From positions 51,602-115,601 of the forward strand of contig JABIHA010000074.1 of assembly GCA_018649885.1 (NCBI GenBank): a stretch of DNA of 64,000 nt. Direction: 5' to 3'. This document shows, one piece after another, positions 43,161 to 52,875 of this stretch. The stretch's first letter is position 1. The number at the start of each line of letters is the position of its first letter. The translations under genes were made by a program, and so were the position numbers. The notes beneath the pieces were generated by a model. That model did no database searches, was not told where the DNA came from, and worked only from the letters and a program-made list of their open reading frames with translations. The DNA comes from Bacteriovoracaceae bacterium. Lineage in GTDB: Bacteria > Bdellovibrionota > Bacteriovoracia > Bacteriovoracales > Bacteriovoracaceae.

Positions 43161-44516
43161 CTAGTGAGCAAGGTTTTTCACTTCCATTAATATAGATATA
43201 GGGCCTAGTGAAGGAGATGAGAATGGACCCAAGTAGCTAAAATTACTTAATTCTCTACCACTTGTAGGAGCATTAAACTCCCTTGCGATCACCCTATTTA
43301 TGGCCAATCGTCCGCGAACTCCCGACCAGTGCTCATGCCCAACAGACCAATTATCAGAAAAAGCGAATCGTTCAACTTCTTTATCACTCATTAAAGTAGA
43401 TAAACTGTTTTTAATTTTTGGAATCAAATCATCTGCTCTCAACTTGGGATTTTGCCCAAGTTTGAGCTGATAGCTTTGGGTCACCCGCAATTTATCCTCT
43501 GAAGGAAGACAAACAACTTGTAAAAAGGGGAACTCACTTCCCAACCACTGCCTTTCACAAATATGGGCCACAAATGGTGTGTCACTTATGCTGGGAGCGC
43601 AAGAGAGCTCACTTAATTTCAAATTGATTTCAAAGGATCCATATTTTTTCTCAGGCCTTCTTAAAAGCAGCGGCGGGCCATCATAAATTCTCCCAAGATA
43701 GTGAACCTCACAGGCTTCAATAACTCCCTCAAAACTATTTAACTGGATGTACTTAGGCCTTCCACCTTCGAACTCCCAATTCATGATTTCAGTATTTTTT
43801 AAATGACCGCCTTCAGATACAAATAATTCTAATAAACTCTTCTCCAAAGAACTAGCATCTAAGTAGTAACCGGGACACAAGGTTTTAAGCGGCAAATAGT
43901 AAAAATCGAGAGCATTAAAATTTGGACACAAAATTCCTTGGAATCCACCGCTAAGAGAATAAAGGAACTCTTTAACCTCTAAGGAGTTTTTATTTGCCAA
44001 TAAGAATTGAATCCATTCAGCTACAATTTTCTGAGGGATTTCTTTGAAAGAGTGAACGCCAATCTCCTCTACCCTGTGACTGTAAAAAAAGAGAGAAGAC
44101 ATTCTTTTAAAATAACCCATCATCGACTGATCAAATTGATCCCGATCTATTTTAGAAAATTTAACAAAGAAATCTTTGGGAAACAGGCCTGGCTTTTTTC
44201 TAAAAATTTCTCTTAAATTTTTGTAGGGACTACGGCCTCCTAAAATTTGGACATCATTAAAAATGCCAATAACATGGGAATTCACGGAAAAGTCTTCAAT
44301 TTTTTTAAGACATTCTATATTCCACTTTTCGCCCCAAAGCTTCAACAATTGATATTCCATCTCACCAATAAAGCTATTGAAGTTATGGCCAATACCAATA
44401 TTTTCATCATCAAGCATTAATACACTTTGATCATTTCGATGAACGCCAATTGCAAGCATTAATGAGTAAATATTTTTACCTACGACTGCATTTTGATATT
44501 TTCTATTTAAAATCAT
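43161..44516 (-). CDS. Degenerate FAD-dependent oxidoreductase-like protein
   Basis: ATG 44516 forms an ATGA overlap with the waaA-like stop and is preferred to GTG 44528; 451 residues. The first 40 residues (YQNAVVGKNIYSLMLAIGVHRNDQSVLMLDDE) follow the Rossmann strand-helix-strand layout of phytoene-desaturase/amine-oxidase proteins, but the GxGxxG turn is GKNIYS. FAD binding is therefore doubtful. No other motif was recognised. Coupling to the Kdo transferase-like gene suggests an envelope or lipid-related role. This is inference from position. Confidence 0.5.
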   Translation of the reverse strand: MILNRKYQNAVVGKNIYSLMLAIGVHRNDQSVLMLDDENIGIGHNFNSFIGEMEYQLLKLWGEKWNIECLKKIEDFSVNSHVIGIFNDVQILGGRSPYKNLREIFRKKPGLFPKDFFVKFSKIDRDQFDQSMMGYFKRMSSLFFYSHRVEEIGVHSFKEIPQKIVAEWIQFLLANKNSLEVKEFLYSLSGGFQGILCPNFNALDFYYLPLKTLCPGYYLDASSLEKSLLELFVSEGGHLKNTEIMNWEFEGGRPKYIQLNSFEGVIEACEVHYLGRIYDGPPLLLRRPEKKYGSFEINLKLSELSCAPSISDTPFVAHICERQWLGSEFPFLQVVCLPSEDKLRVTQSYQLKLGQNPKLRADDLIPKIKNSLSTLMSDKEVERFAFSDNWSVGHEHWSGVRGRLAINRVIAREFNAPTSGRELSNFSYLGPFSSPSLGPISILMEVKNLAH

Positions 44517-45871
44517 TCCCCGGCCCACACAATAATTTGATTAACCATCTGGGCAGATTTTTTCTCAACCTGATCCAAATTTAATGTACCTGTAACTTCC
44601 AGATCATCATTAAAGGCCTGTCGATAAAAATGACTCAGCTCACCAACCACCACAGGATAATCTTTGTTTTGATTTTTTATAAAGTCAAATTCTGTAGACC
44701 TATGTGTCTTGGGACCACAAAAAACTTGGCAGCTAGACCAGTAAGGCTCCATAACTGAATGAATGGACACACCATGCCCCCCGCCAACATAAGCCTTTCC
44801 AAAATGATGATACCACTCACATAAAAAGCCGCCGTAAGGAAATATCACTATAGAGTTTTTTGAAATCACGCCCTCCTGATTTTTTCCATCAAGGATGCAA
44901 AGCTCAATTGATTTAGAACTGACCACTTTTTTTAACTCGGCCATCACATCTACGATAGATTCTGGGCCCAAGCTATGAGGAGCAATAAATACTTTGATTT
45001 CTCCTGCTTCAATTTTAGACAGAAAGTCACTATCGCTCAGCAAGGCCGCTTCCATAGGCCAAAAACTTCCCAGTATGACTCTTTTAGACTTGGGTGCCTC
45101 CTCTAGCCAGGCCAGGATTTGTTGATAGTGTGGAGCGCTTTCGAGCTTTGATTCAGAGGCCTTGACTCTGTCTATAATTTGAAGTGATCTGAGATCACTT
45201 GTATCAATTTTTTTGCTCTCAATGCCCAACTGAGTAAAGCTCTCACTATCAGCTTCAGAGGGGCAGACAATCAAATCAAACTCTGAGTAGAAGCGATTCC
45301 ACCACCATTTTGATAGAGGGTTAGAAGAAATTGATTTCATTTTACTTTTGAGGCTTGCATTTAACACAATAAAAGATTTAGATGCGCAGTTGATTCCATA
45401 ATCAATGAGATGGGGAAAAAAATCATACCTCACCAAAATAAAACAATCAGCAGTAAGCCACGAACGAGGATTACGTGCCCTTTGTAGGCCACTAAAAGTT
45501 CCAGGGAAAAAAGTCACCAAAGGTAATCTTAAAAACCGTACTTCTCCGGCAAAGGTGCGCACAGAAAACTTAGTGACAAAATGTTCGAGACTGCCTGAGC
45601 AGTAAATGATCTCAACGAGCAGGCCACTGCTAAGGGCCTTTTCAACAATCGGAAGAATATGTTGCATTTCTCCTTCAGAGGAAACCTCAAAGGCAAGGTG
45701 GGCCTTCAACCCATCTTCAGCAAAAGATTTTGAAGCGGGAAGGAAATTTTTTAACTCAAAGTTTTCTCGCCTTTTGATGAAAGGGAGATGCACCGCGGAC
45801 AAGGCACGACCAAAGAGATAAATCAAAGGATAAGCTGTCCAAAGAAAAAACTTGATTAAAACACTTATCAT
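44513..45871 (-). CDS. WaaA/KdtA-like Kdo transferase (GT30)
   Basis: 452 residues. An N-terminal membrane anchor (VLIKFFLWTAYPLIYLFG) is followed by LAFEVSSEGEMQHILPIVEKAL, where WaaA proteins have the catalytic Glu in a VSVGE motif. The C-terminal half holds YVGGGHGVSIHSVMEP, equivalent to the FVGG..V..GGHN.LEP CMP-Kdo-binding region. WaaA transfers Kdo to lipid A precursor at the inner face of the inner membrane. The sequence is quite diverged and a related transferase is possible. Its stop overlaps the next gene start (ATGA). Confidence 0.7.
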   Translation of the reverse strand: MISVLIKFFLWTAYPLIYLFGRALSAVHLPFIKRRENFELKNFLPASKSFAEDGLKAHLAFEVSSEGEMQHILPIVEKALSSGLLVEIIYCSGSLEHFVTKFSVRTFAGEVRFLRLPLVTFFPGTFSGLQRARNPRSWLTADCFILVRYDFFPHLIDYGINCASKSFIVLNASLKSKMKSISSNPLSKWWWNRFYSEFDLIVCPSEADSESFTQLGIESKKIDTSDLRSLQIIDRVKASESKLESAPHYQQILAWLEEAPKSKRVILGSFWPMEAALLSDSDFLSKIEAGEIKVFIAPHSLGPESIVDVMAELKKVVSSKSIELCILDGKNQEGVISKNSIVIFPYGGFLCEWYHHFGKAYVGGGHGVSIHSVMEPYWSSCQVFCGPKTHRSTEFDFIKNQNKDYPVVVGELSHFYRQAFNDDLEVTGTLNLDQVEKKSAQMVNQIIVWAGE

Positions 45872-46189
45872 ATTATTTGACCTGCACAGTAAGACTTAAA
45901 GAATTTTATTATAAATTAAACCCAACAACACTGGCACACTATTTTTTTGGTGCCGCAAAGCCAGCGAACAACCCCCTTGGAGCATGAATTTTCGCCAGGA
46001 ATTAATGTAAGAAGTACTTTAAATAGGAAGCTAATCTTACAATTTTCATTAATTGAGTGTTTTGGAAATTTTTTTCTTGAAGTTAGCACGGGATTTAGGC
46101 ATATTGTCAAAGTTCCAAAGTTGTACACAACATCTTGAAATTAGTTCATATATGAATTAATACACGATTATATTGGTAGGAGTTACTAG
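45872..46189. other. 318-base divergent intergenic region
   Basis: AT-rich region between the waaA-like gene and the 46190 barrel gene. TTCATATATGAA (46145-46156) is a perfect 12-bp palindrome directly before the barrel gene and could be an operator. TTGAAA followed after 17 bases by TAATAC is a weak promoter candidate across it. A GGCAC/GTGCC stem lies near 45930-45955. No gene was seen. Confidence 0.4.
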
Positions 46190-47083
46190 ATGAAAACTAT
46201 TGTATTGTCCCTGTTGATCGCAGGATTGGCCTTTTCCGCAACTGCCGATGATAACCTCAAGGCATCACCTTTTTCACTTGGCCAAACTTTTGAATTGACC
46301 CCAGGTAGAGATTCTACATGGCCATCAGGTCACGCAAAGCATAAAGAATTTGAGGGCTGGGATCTAACTTACTACACAACTATAGGCTACAAACTTACTG
46401 ATAATGATAGCTTTAAACTAAAACATGTAATGACCTGGAGCAACCCAGGCCACCTAGATAAAGACCAAAGTGGTGCTTGGAATTACAGTTACATCCAATA
46501 CTCAAGAGGTGGGCTACTTTCTGAAAAAACTCATTTCATCAACTTTTCTGCTTATTTGAGAATGTATATTAATAATCAAAGGGGCGATGACACACTAAAA
46601 GATTACTTAAACACTGCTTCAACACCTGTATCTCCATATGCTAGGAAGGATAGAGATAAAACACCTCATATTTACAGACTTGGTGTTTCTCAGAGTAAAT
46701 CTTTTGGCAATTTTGGTCTTTCTACTAGTCAGTATTTTCAAGTATATGAAAGAGCAACAGGCGTCGATGGAACCAGTGATTGGAAATTCAACCTGAGCGT
46801 TGGACCCAAGTACTCAATCACCAAGAAACTTGAGGTTTCAGCTCCACTTTACTACTTTCACAAAGCTGTTATTAGAAAACCCAAGAGAAATAGTTCAAGG
46901 CAAAAAAATGAAAGTTTTGAGTGGGTTCCAACAGTTGGTTACCAATTTTCGGATGCTATTTATTTTGAAGCATATATGGACATGAATAATATTATGGCCT
47001 CCAGAGATAAGCACTCTTTTATCAATCCTCATATTTTTGACAACACATCTTATGGACTCGTTGTAGATTTCAGCCTATTTTAA
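46190..47083 (+). CDS. Outer-membrane beta-barrel protein
   Basis: 297 residues; GGTAGGAG before the ATG. Signal peptide MKTIVLSLLIAGLAFSATA. The mature part is a run of alternating amphipathic strands (LTYYTTIGYKL, KLKHVMTWSNPGHL, FNLSVGPKYSI) ending YGLVVDFSLF, with a terminal aromatic residue for BAM recognition. The general layout resembles small porin or channel-like barrels; no specific family was recognised. It is a single-gene unit, with an intrinsic terminator 28 bases after the stop. Confidence 0.75.
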   Translation: MKTIVLSLLIAGLAFSATADDNLKASPFSLGQTFELTPGRDSTWPSGHAKHKEFEGWDLTYYTTIGYKLTDNDSFKLKHVMTWSNPGHLDKDQSGAWNYSYIQYSRGGLLSEKTHFINFSAYLRMYINNQRGDDTLKDYLNTASTPVSPYARKDRDKTPHIYRLGVSQSKSFGNFGLSTSQYFQVYERATGVDGTSDWKFNLSVGPKYSITKKLEVSAPLYYFHKAVIRKPKRNSSRQKNESFEWVPTVGYQFSDAIYFEAYMDMNNIMASRDKHSFINPHIFDNTSYGLVVDFSLF

Positions 47084-47110
47084 TCAAAGAATTAAAAAAA
47101 AATTATAGTG

Positions 47111-47138
47111 AAAGGGAACCAGTTTGGTTCCCTTTTTT
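47111..47138 (+). terminator. Intrinsic terminator after the barrel gene
   Basis: AAAGGGAACC (47111-47120) pairs with GGTTCCCTTT (47126-47135) around AGTTT, followed by a T-tract to 47138. Confidence 0.92.
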
Positions 47139-47226
47139 ATGGGAATTTTTTTCCTAAACAATTATTGTAAATGGGGCATTAACTTCTGAAAGCAGTTCTC
47201 CGATAGATTTTAGGAGAGGAAGGCTA

Positions 47227-48450
47227 ATGGCCCAAAATATTAACGAACAAAATTCACAGCGAGACTTTAGAAAAAAACTTTTCGTTTTAAGTGAACACGA
47301 GTCCGCTTCTCTTCCGCTAGAACAACAGTGGTTTTTAAAAGTCGGCGAAAAGATTTTTGGTCCCTACTCAGAAATCAATATGCAGACCTATTTAGATTTT
47401 CACAAAAAATATCCAAAAGAGACTATGGTTGCCAACTCTAGAGAAAACGTTTGGCTCTCTCCATTTGAAGTACCTTCTTTCAATAGAAGAAAACCTCAAA
47501 TGAAAATCGCCAAAAACATTGAAGATGGTGGTGAGGAAAAGATTTATTCACTGTGGGTAGACGGTCATAGAAAGGGTCCATTTTCCGAAAGTGAAATTAA
47601 TGAGCTGATTGATAAAAAAGAAATCCTATACACGGATACCCTGAGTGTAGACAACGGACAAAGCTGGATTAAGGTACATGAAAATCCTGCATTTGATCGA
47701 AGAGCAGATGAGCTCCCACCAAAAGAGCTACCCTTCACTCCTGATGTTCCGGATCTTGGTAATACTGATCCTGCTTACAACCTAGAGTATATTCCAGGCC
47801 TTGGTACTTCAAAGGCAATTGTGGAACTTGCCATGATGGGCCGCCAGGATCGCAATGAAATATTCTCAAAGGCCCAAAAGGTTACAGAAAAAAAATCAAA
47901 ATTTAAATTTCCAAGTGGAATCAATATATTAAAATCAAAATTTTTTAAAATTTTATCAGCTCTTTGTCTCCTGGGTGCTCTGGCCTATGGCGGGTATGCT
48001 CTGTACGCTTTAATGCCAAAAAAGGCTGAAACTGCTCCAAAGAAGATAAAAGCTCCACCCAAAAGAGCAGCTAGGAAAAGGCCTGTTATCAAAAAAGCGG
48101 CTCCTAAAAGGCCTACTGCGCCGAAAGTAAGAGCGAAGGTCATTCCACCACCGCCTCCGCCAAAACCACCATCACTTAATCAGGCACCGAGGGATCCAGA
48201 TCCTTTTGAAAACCAATACAAAGAACCCGAGTACAAAGAAGAGTATCCAAACGGCGGTGAAGAGAATTTACCACCAGAGGTAGATAACCCTGAAGCGGCT
48301 CCCCTTGGAGAGGATGAATTTCAGGGGCTTCTAGAAGAGGTGGGAGAAGAACTTCCGGCAGAAGGTCTCAGTCAAGAAGAAATCATGCAGCACATGCAAG
48401 AGTATGGCGGTGATGAAGCGGAACTTCTTCCAGAAGAAGTAGAGTACTAG
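47227..48450 (+). CDS. GYF_2-domain membrane protein with Pro/Lys-rich periplasmic part
   Basis: 407 residues; GGAGAGGAAGG precedes the ATG. Two GYF_2-type domains: WFLKVGEKIFGPYSEINMQTYLDF (about 35-60) and YSLWVDGHRKGPFSESEINELI (about 115-138), each with the GP(Y/F)S turn that binds Pro-rich partners. A single membrane helix (about 239-262) follows. The rest is a TonB-like Lys/Ala/Pro stretch with PPPPPPKPP, then an acidic tail. The cytoplasmic GYF pair and periplasmic Pro-rich rod suggest a scaffold across the membrane. The function is unknown; such proteins are frequent in Bdellovibrionota and Myxococcota. Confidence 0.75.
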   Translation: MAQNINEQNSQRDFRKKLFVLSEHESASLPLEQQWFLKVGEKIFGPYSEINMQTYLDFHKKYPKETMVANSRENVWLSPFEVPSFNRRKPQMKIAKNIEDGGEEKIYSLWVDGHRKGPFSESEINELIDKKEILYTDTLSVDNGQSWIKVHENPAFDRRADELPPKELPFTPDVPDLGNTDPAYNLEYIPGLGTSKAIVELAMMGRQDRNEIFSKAQKVTEKKSKFKFPSGINILKSKFFKILSALCLLGALAYGGYALYALMPKKAETAPKKIKAPPKRAARKRPVIKKAAPKRPTAPKVRAKVIPPPPPPKPPSLNQAPRDPDPFENQYKEPEYKEEYPNGGEENLPPEVDNPEAAPLGEDEFQGLLEEVGEELPAEGLSQEEIMQHMQEYGGDEAELLPEEVEY

Positions 48451-48510
48451 CCCACTATCCACACTACAAATTCATGGACATGAAAGAGGCGTCTTGGTAG
48501 ATTTTTCACC

Positions 48511-49164
48511 ATGACACCACATATGATGCCCCCAAAAAAAGGCCTTCTTATTTCACTCGAGGGAATAGAGGGGGCAGGAAAATCAGCTCAAACCCAGACC
48601 ATTGAAAATTACTTTAAAAATATTGGCATGAATGTCGTAAAACTTAGAGAACCTGGTGGCTCGAAATTTGGCGAGGGCCTAAGAAATGTCATTTTGAATT
48701 CAGAAACGGACATATCTCCCCTAGCACAGGCGCATCTCTTTGCATCGGCGAGGGCCCAGCTACTGGAAGAAATTGTTCTGCCGCTACTTAAAGAAAAAGA
48801 AAACGTTGTACTGCTTGATCGGTACGTAGACTCTAGCTTTGCTTATCAAGGGGTGGCCCTAGGGCTTGGAATTAAAACCATTCAAGAAATTCACGCCCAT
48901 CCTCCACTAAACCTCCTTCCCGATATTACATTTTATCTAAGAATCACTGTGGAGCTTTCCATGGAAAGGCAAAAAAAGCGTGGCGGAGGAAAAGATTTTT
49001 TTGAGAAAAACCCCAAAGAGTTTTACCAGAAGTTGGTTGAAGGCTTTGACCTAGTGGCAAAGACCTATCCCAAACGAGTAAAATGCATTCGTGCAGAAAA
49101 CTCAATAGAAGAAGTATCACGTGAAATTGAGGAGTACTTAGAAAAGTGGATGAAAAACAGATAA
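48511..49164 (+). CDS. tmk: Thymidylate kinase
   Basis: 217 residues. P-loop LEGIEGAGKS (16-25), LREPGGSKFGEGLRNVIL, and DRYVDSSFAYQG identify Tmk, which phosphorylates dTMP to dTDP. A lid region with KKRGGGKDFFEKN follows. The start has no strong ribosome site; the family begins near LISLEGIEGAGKS, so an in-frame ATG a few codons downstream (MMPPKK) is equally possible. The 3' end overlaps holB by 19 bases. Tmk-holB-ricT is a conserved order also found in Bacillus. Confidence 0.95.
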   Translation: MTPHMMPPKKGLLISLEGIEGAGKSAQTQTIENYFKNIGMNVVKLREPGGSKFGEGLRNVILNSETDISPLAQAHLFASARAQLLEEIVLPLLKEKENVVLLDRYVDSSFAYQGVALGLGIKTIQEIHAHPPLNLLPDITFYLRITVELSMERQKKRGGGKDFFEKNPKEFYQKLVEGFDLVAKTYPKRVKCIRAENSIEEVSREIEEYLEKWMKNR

Positions 49165-49949
49165 AGAGCAAGCTCCTCCAGGCCTTCAAGGCAGGAGAGC
49201 AAGGCCATTTTTATATTCTGAAAGCCGGACAATTGGAGTTTGCAAACCTTTGGATCCAAGACTTTTGCATGACACTTGCAGGTGCTTCTAGCTTAGAAAA
49301 ATTGCACAACCACGTAGATTTTTTACTCTTAGGGGAATCGCTGGCAAGAGATAAGGACTATACTGCTGCTGAGCTAAGTGAATTTTTTCATTTTGGCCAA
49401 TTTGCTCCCATGAAGCTTCCCTATAAAATTATTGTTGTTTATGCTTCACACCTAATTAGTGAAAATAACTCTAATAAAATGCTTAAATCACTTGAAGAGC
49501 CCATACCAGGACTTTCCATCTTCTTTGTCACCAAAAATGACCAGACCCTTTTGCCAACGGTTGAATCAAGGGCCACAACACTTTCACTGAAATCGGGAAA
49601 AGATCACCCATGGGCCTCTCAAAAAAGAGATGAGAGCAGAAGTGTTGAAGACTCAATTGTAAGCTACTCTAGTATTTATCCAGACAGAGAGGCCTTCTCG
49701 AAAAAATGGTCACTTCTTTTGAATAAAGAACTTGAATTCTCACAGCTGCTTGAAGCAATGAATGACTTTCCCATGGCAGGCCCTTGGGCCTTAGATTTAT
49801 GCTTGCACTGCGAACAACAAAATGCCAAAAGCTTTTCTCAGCTTGAAAAGTCTCAAGATCTTTTGAATTTTTACGACAAAGGCGCGACATTCCACACGCC
49901 TAAAAGTGAAAGATTTTTTCTCATAGCACAAACTCTAAAAAATCTTTAA
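49146..49949 (+). CDS. holB: DNA polymerase III delta' subunit-like protein
   Basis: 267 residues. YILKAGQLEFANLWIQDFCMTLAG replaces the clamp-loader P-loop region and has no GxxGxGK, as is usual for delta'. KIIVVYASHLISENNSNKMLKSLEEP and LSIFFVTKNDQTLLPTVESRATTL match the sensor I/Arg-finger part (LLPTIRSRC in others). No zinc-binding Cys cluster was found. The protein helps load the beta clamp. Shorter than E. coli delta' (334). The start overlaps tmk by 19 bases. Confidence 0.85.
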   Translation: MDEKQIKSKLLQAFKAGEQGHFYILKAGQLEFANLWIQDFCMTLAGASSLEKLHNHVDFLLLGESLARDKDYTAAELSEFFHFGQFAPMKLPYKIIVVYASHLISENNSNKMLKSLEEPIPGLSIFFVTKNDQTLLPTVESRATTLSLKSGKDHPWASQKRDESRSVEDSIVSYSSIYPDREAFSKKWSLLLNKELEFSQLLEAMNDFPMAGPWALDLCLHCEQQNAKSFSQLEKSQDLLNFYDKGATFHTPKSERFFLIAQTLKNL

Positions 49950-50035
49950 TATACTGGCCATGTGTGCGCACCTCATAATGACAGACACGGGTGGATCACA
50001 TACCCTAAAGTATTAAAATTTAACTAACGGATCTG

Positions 50036-51622
50036 ATGATGTCCAACATTAACATACCTGAATCAAGTGAGGATAATCCCACACATGATCGTGAACAATA
50101 TAGAGAAGAAAAGAAAAATGACCAGCCAAAAAGCGATGACTCTGGTGAAAAGAGAGCACGCTTTAAAGAAGGCCAAACTCTCCAATTTGTAAGAGTGCGT
50201 TTTCCTGGTAACTCAAGATCTTTTCCCTTTCTGGTTGGAAAGAGAAAATTCGTCTATGGGCAAAAAGTTGTGGCCATGTCGGACCGAGGAATGGCCGTAG
50301 GCTATATAAACTCTTTCCCCTACGATGTTTCCTATCAAGAAGAATTAGAGCCCATAAAAAGCATTTCAAAAATTGCCTCTGATGAAGATCTCGAAAAAGA
50401 AAAGAGCTACTTAGAGAGTATTAATAAAGCGGAAAACTTTTGTCTTTCCAGAGTTGAGCATCACAAGCTGGGAATGAATATCACCCACGTTGAATTTACT
50501 CAATTTGGAAAAAAAGCTGTCTTCTACTTCAATGCTCCTCAACGGGTAGATTTTAGAGGACTCGTTAAAGATCTCGTCTCACATTTAAAAATGAGAATCG
50601 AGCTGAGACAAATTTCACTAAGAGATAGGTCCGCGGCCATCGGAGGCCTTGGCCCCTGTGGAAGACAACTATGTTGCTCTAGCTTTTTAAGCAAATATGG
50701 TCACATCAGTATTAAAATGGCCAAGAACCAAAATATGACCATGAACCCCACCAAGCTAAATGGTGTGTGTGGGCAACTTAAGTGCTGTTTAAAGTATGAA
50801 GATGAAGTCTACAGCGATAGACGCTCTAGCATGCCCGAAGAAGGCACTATGATTTATACAAATAGTGGGGATAAGGGAAAGGTCACTAAACTTAACTTAA
50901 TCGGGGAGCAATTTGATCTTCTCACTGATAGAGGAATTATCAAACGATTTTCACTTGGAGAATACGATACCAATAATTCACTTCCAAAGGACTGGAGCTT
51001 CCCCCAAAAATTTGACAATATTTCTTATGAGACTTCGAGTGTTATTGGTGTTGAGGACTATCAAAAGAAATTGGCAACTCAGTTTAAAGAGGGGCTCAAC
51101 TTCAAATTCCCAGAATTTGAAAACTTGGCCTACAACTACTACAGAGGTCATGAAGGTAATCATATATTAGACGACCAGGAAGAAGAGAAAAGATATGACT
51201 ACATCAATGAGTGGAAAAAAGAAGACCTAACTCAAAATCCATATTTAAATTATGATAGAAATGAACTAGCAGATGAAGAAGAGCTAGAAGATGAATTTGC
51301 AGAAGAAGATGACGCTGAGTTGGAGAGAAAAGATGTAGAAGTGTCAGCGCAAGCTCCATCTCAAAATCAGTCAAATGATCAAAGAAAACAACACAACCGC
51401 TCAAGGCATGGAAGCAAGCAAGGAAAAGACCATGGACGTGGTCCTAAAAATACACAAGAGAATTCTCTTAAAAGTAACGAAGACGAAAGAGACAAAAACG
51501 AGAAGAAAACCGGAGAAGAAGGCGAGAAGAAAAATCGCAATAGAAACCGCAATCGTAACCGTAATCGAAACCGCAATCGAAACAGAAAAGAAGGCGACAA
51601 CAAGAATAAAACGCAAGATTAG
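50036..51622 (+). CDS. ricT: PSP1/RicT-family protein with a long charged tail
   Basis: 528 residues. The PSP1 core (about 40-290) includes GGLGPCGRQLCCSSFL, KMAKNQNMTMNPTKLNGVCGQLKCCLKYE, with the Cys residues that bind a 4Fe-4S cluster in the RicTAF complex of Bacillus. RicT affects RNase Y and competence there. Here a tail of about 160 residues is first very acidic (ADEEELEDEFAEEDDAEL) and then strongly basic, ending in alternating Arg-Asn pairs (about residues 500-520) and a Lys-rich end. Such RNRN repeats resemble RNA-binding tails. No RicA/RicF is adjacent. It follows holB as in Firmicutes. Confidence 0.88.
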   Translation: MMSNINIPESSEDNPTHDREQYREEKKNDQPKSDDSGEKRARFKEGQTLQFVRVRFPGNSRSFPFLVGKRKFVYGQKVVAMSDRGMAVGYINSFPYDVSYQEELEPIKSISKIASDEDLEKEKSYLESINKAENFCLSRVEHHKLGMNITHVEFTQFGKKAVFYFNAPQRVDFRGLVKDLVSHLKMRIELRQISLRDRSAAIGGLGPCGRQLCCSSFLSKYGHISIKMAKNQNMTMNPTKLNGVCGQLKCCLKYEDEVYSDRRSSMPEEGTMIYTNSGDKGKVTKLNLIGEQFDLLTDRGIIKRFSLGEYDTNNSLPKDWSFPQKFDNISYETSSVIGVEDYQKKLATQFKEGLNFKFPEFENLAYNYYRGHEGNHILDDQEEEKRYDYINEWKKEDLTQNPYLNYDRNELADEEELEDEFAEEDDAELERKDVEVSAQAPSQNQSNDQRKQHNRSRHGSKQGKDHGRGPKNTQENSLKSNEDERDKNEKKTGEEGEKKNRNRNRNRNRNRNRNRNRKEGDNKNKTQD

Positions 51623-51645
51623 GCGAACACTAAAAGTTAAATTCC

Positions 51646-52875
51646 ATGTCCAAAATTAAAATTTTACACACATCAGATTGGCACCTTGGAAAAAAGTTGT
51701 ACAAACAAAGTCGACTTGAAGAAATGGTTAGCTATCTAAATTTCACTAAGAAAATGGTCGAAGAAAATGCCATCACTCACCTACTTATATCAGGTGATGT
51801 ATTTGACTCCCCAAATCCTGAAACCACTGCCTATAAACTTTTTTTTGAATTTCTCCACTGTATAAAATGTGACGTCTATATAATTTCTGGAAACCATGAC
51901 AACGGAAAATTTCTAGAGGCACCACTCCCCTTTCTCAAAGATTATCAAATACAAATAATTGGCTCTCTAAGATCAGATCCAATGAAGCACTCATTTAAAT
52001 TGAGGTTTCCCGAAAATTCTGAAAAATTTGTAAACCTAACCCTTCTCCCTTTTTTCAGAAGCACAGAGCTTCTTATATGGGCCGGGGAGCAAGGTCTTGT
52101 ATTTGATAAAACCATAAGCTTTGAAGAAAAAATTAATCTCTCACTTGAGTCTTTTTTTGATCACACACCAAAAGGTGGTGAATACTCCATATTAATGCTT
52201 CACCACTTACTTGGAAGTTTTTATTCTGAGGGGACGGAACAAACAGTGCAGGGTTCTGGCATTAACTCCATTGATGTGAAGTTATTAAAAGATCATTTTG
52301 ATTATGTGGCCCTAGGCCATATCCACAAATCACAAAATGCCAGGACATCAGGGCCCGTCGCCTTTTATCCCGGCTCGCCTATTCCCATGCGCTTTTCTGA
52401 AGATAGTAAAAAATTTGTAAATATATTAGAGATTTCAGAAAATGGTACAGTGGATATTCAAAAAGTGGTGTTACCCATTTTTAGAGAATTAAAGCGCATA
52501 AAAGTCAACGACACAAATTTTCAAGAAAAAATTGAAAAGGACTTTGAGCAATCTTCTAGTCGAGTCTCTTTGTTTGAAGCTTGGTATGAAGTTAGCGTGG
52601 AAATCGCACGACCAAAGCTTGGCCTGATCGATCAAATTAGAGATCTCTTTTCTAAACACCAAAAAAGGCTACTTAATGTTAAGCTCGAGCTTGCTGCGGG
52701 CTCGGATGAATCAAGTAAAACCCGCGAGCTATTAAATTTTGACTCTCTTCCAACTCCTACAAAACTGTTTAAATCATATTTTTCTGAAAAGTTTGGTGAA
52801 GCTGAGCTAAGTGAAAAGTTATGCACTCAGTTTGAAACTCTTATAAGCGAAATCCAAGATGGAGAGAGCTTATGA
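51646..52875 (+). CDS. sbcD: Nuclease SbcCD subunit D
   Basis: 409 residues. Calcineurin-type phosphoesterase motifs: ILHTSDWHLGKKLY (Asp, His), ISGDVFDS, ISGNHDNGKF, LMLHHLLG and LGHIHKSQ. All Mn-binding positions are present. With SbcC it cleaves hairpins and DNA ends. The ATG lies 24 bases after ricT with no strong ribosome site. The stop overlaps the sbcC start by four bases (ATGA). Confidence 0.95.
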   Translation: MSKIKILHTSDWHLGKKLYKQSRLEEMVSYLNFTKKMVEENAITHLLISGDVFDSPNPETTAYKLFFEFLHCIKCDVYIISGNHDNGKFLEAPLPFLKDYQIQIIGSLRSDPMKHSFKLRFPENSEKFVNLTLLPFFRSTELLIWAGEQGLVFDKTISFEEKINLSLESFFDHTPKGGEYSILMLHHLLGSFYSEGTEQTVQGSGINSIDVKLLKDHFDYVALGHIHKSQNARTSGPVAFYPGSPIPMRFSEDSKKFVNILEISENGTVDIQKVVLPIFRELKRIKVNDTNFQEKIEKDFEQSSSRVSLFEAWYEVSVEIARPKLGLIDQIRDLFSKHQKRLLNVKLELAAGSDESSKTRELLNFDSLPTPTKLFKSYFSEKFGEAELSEKLCTQFETLISEIQDGESL

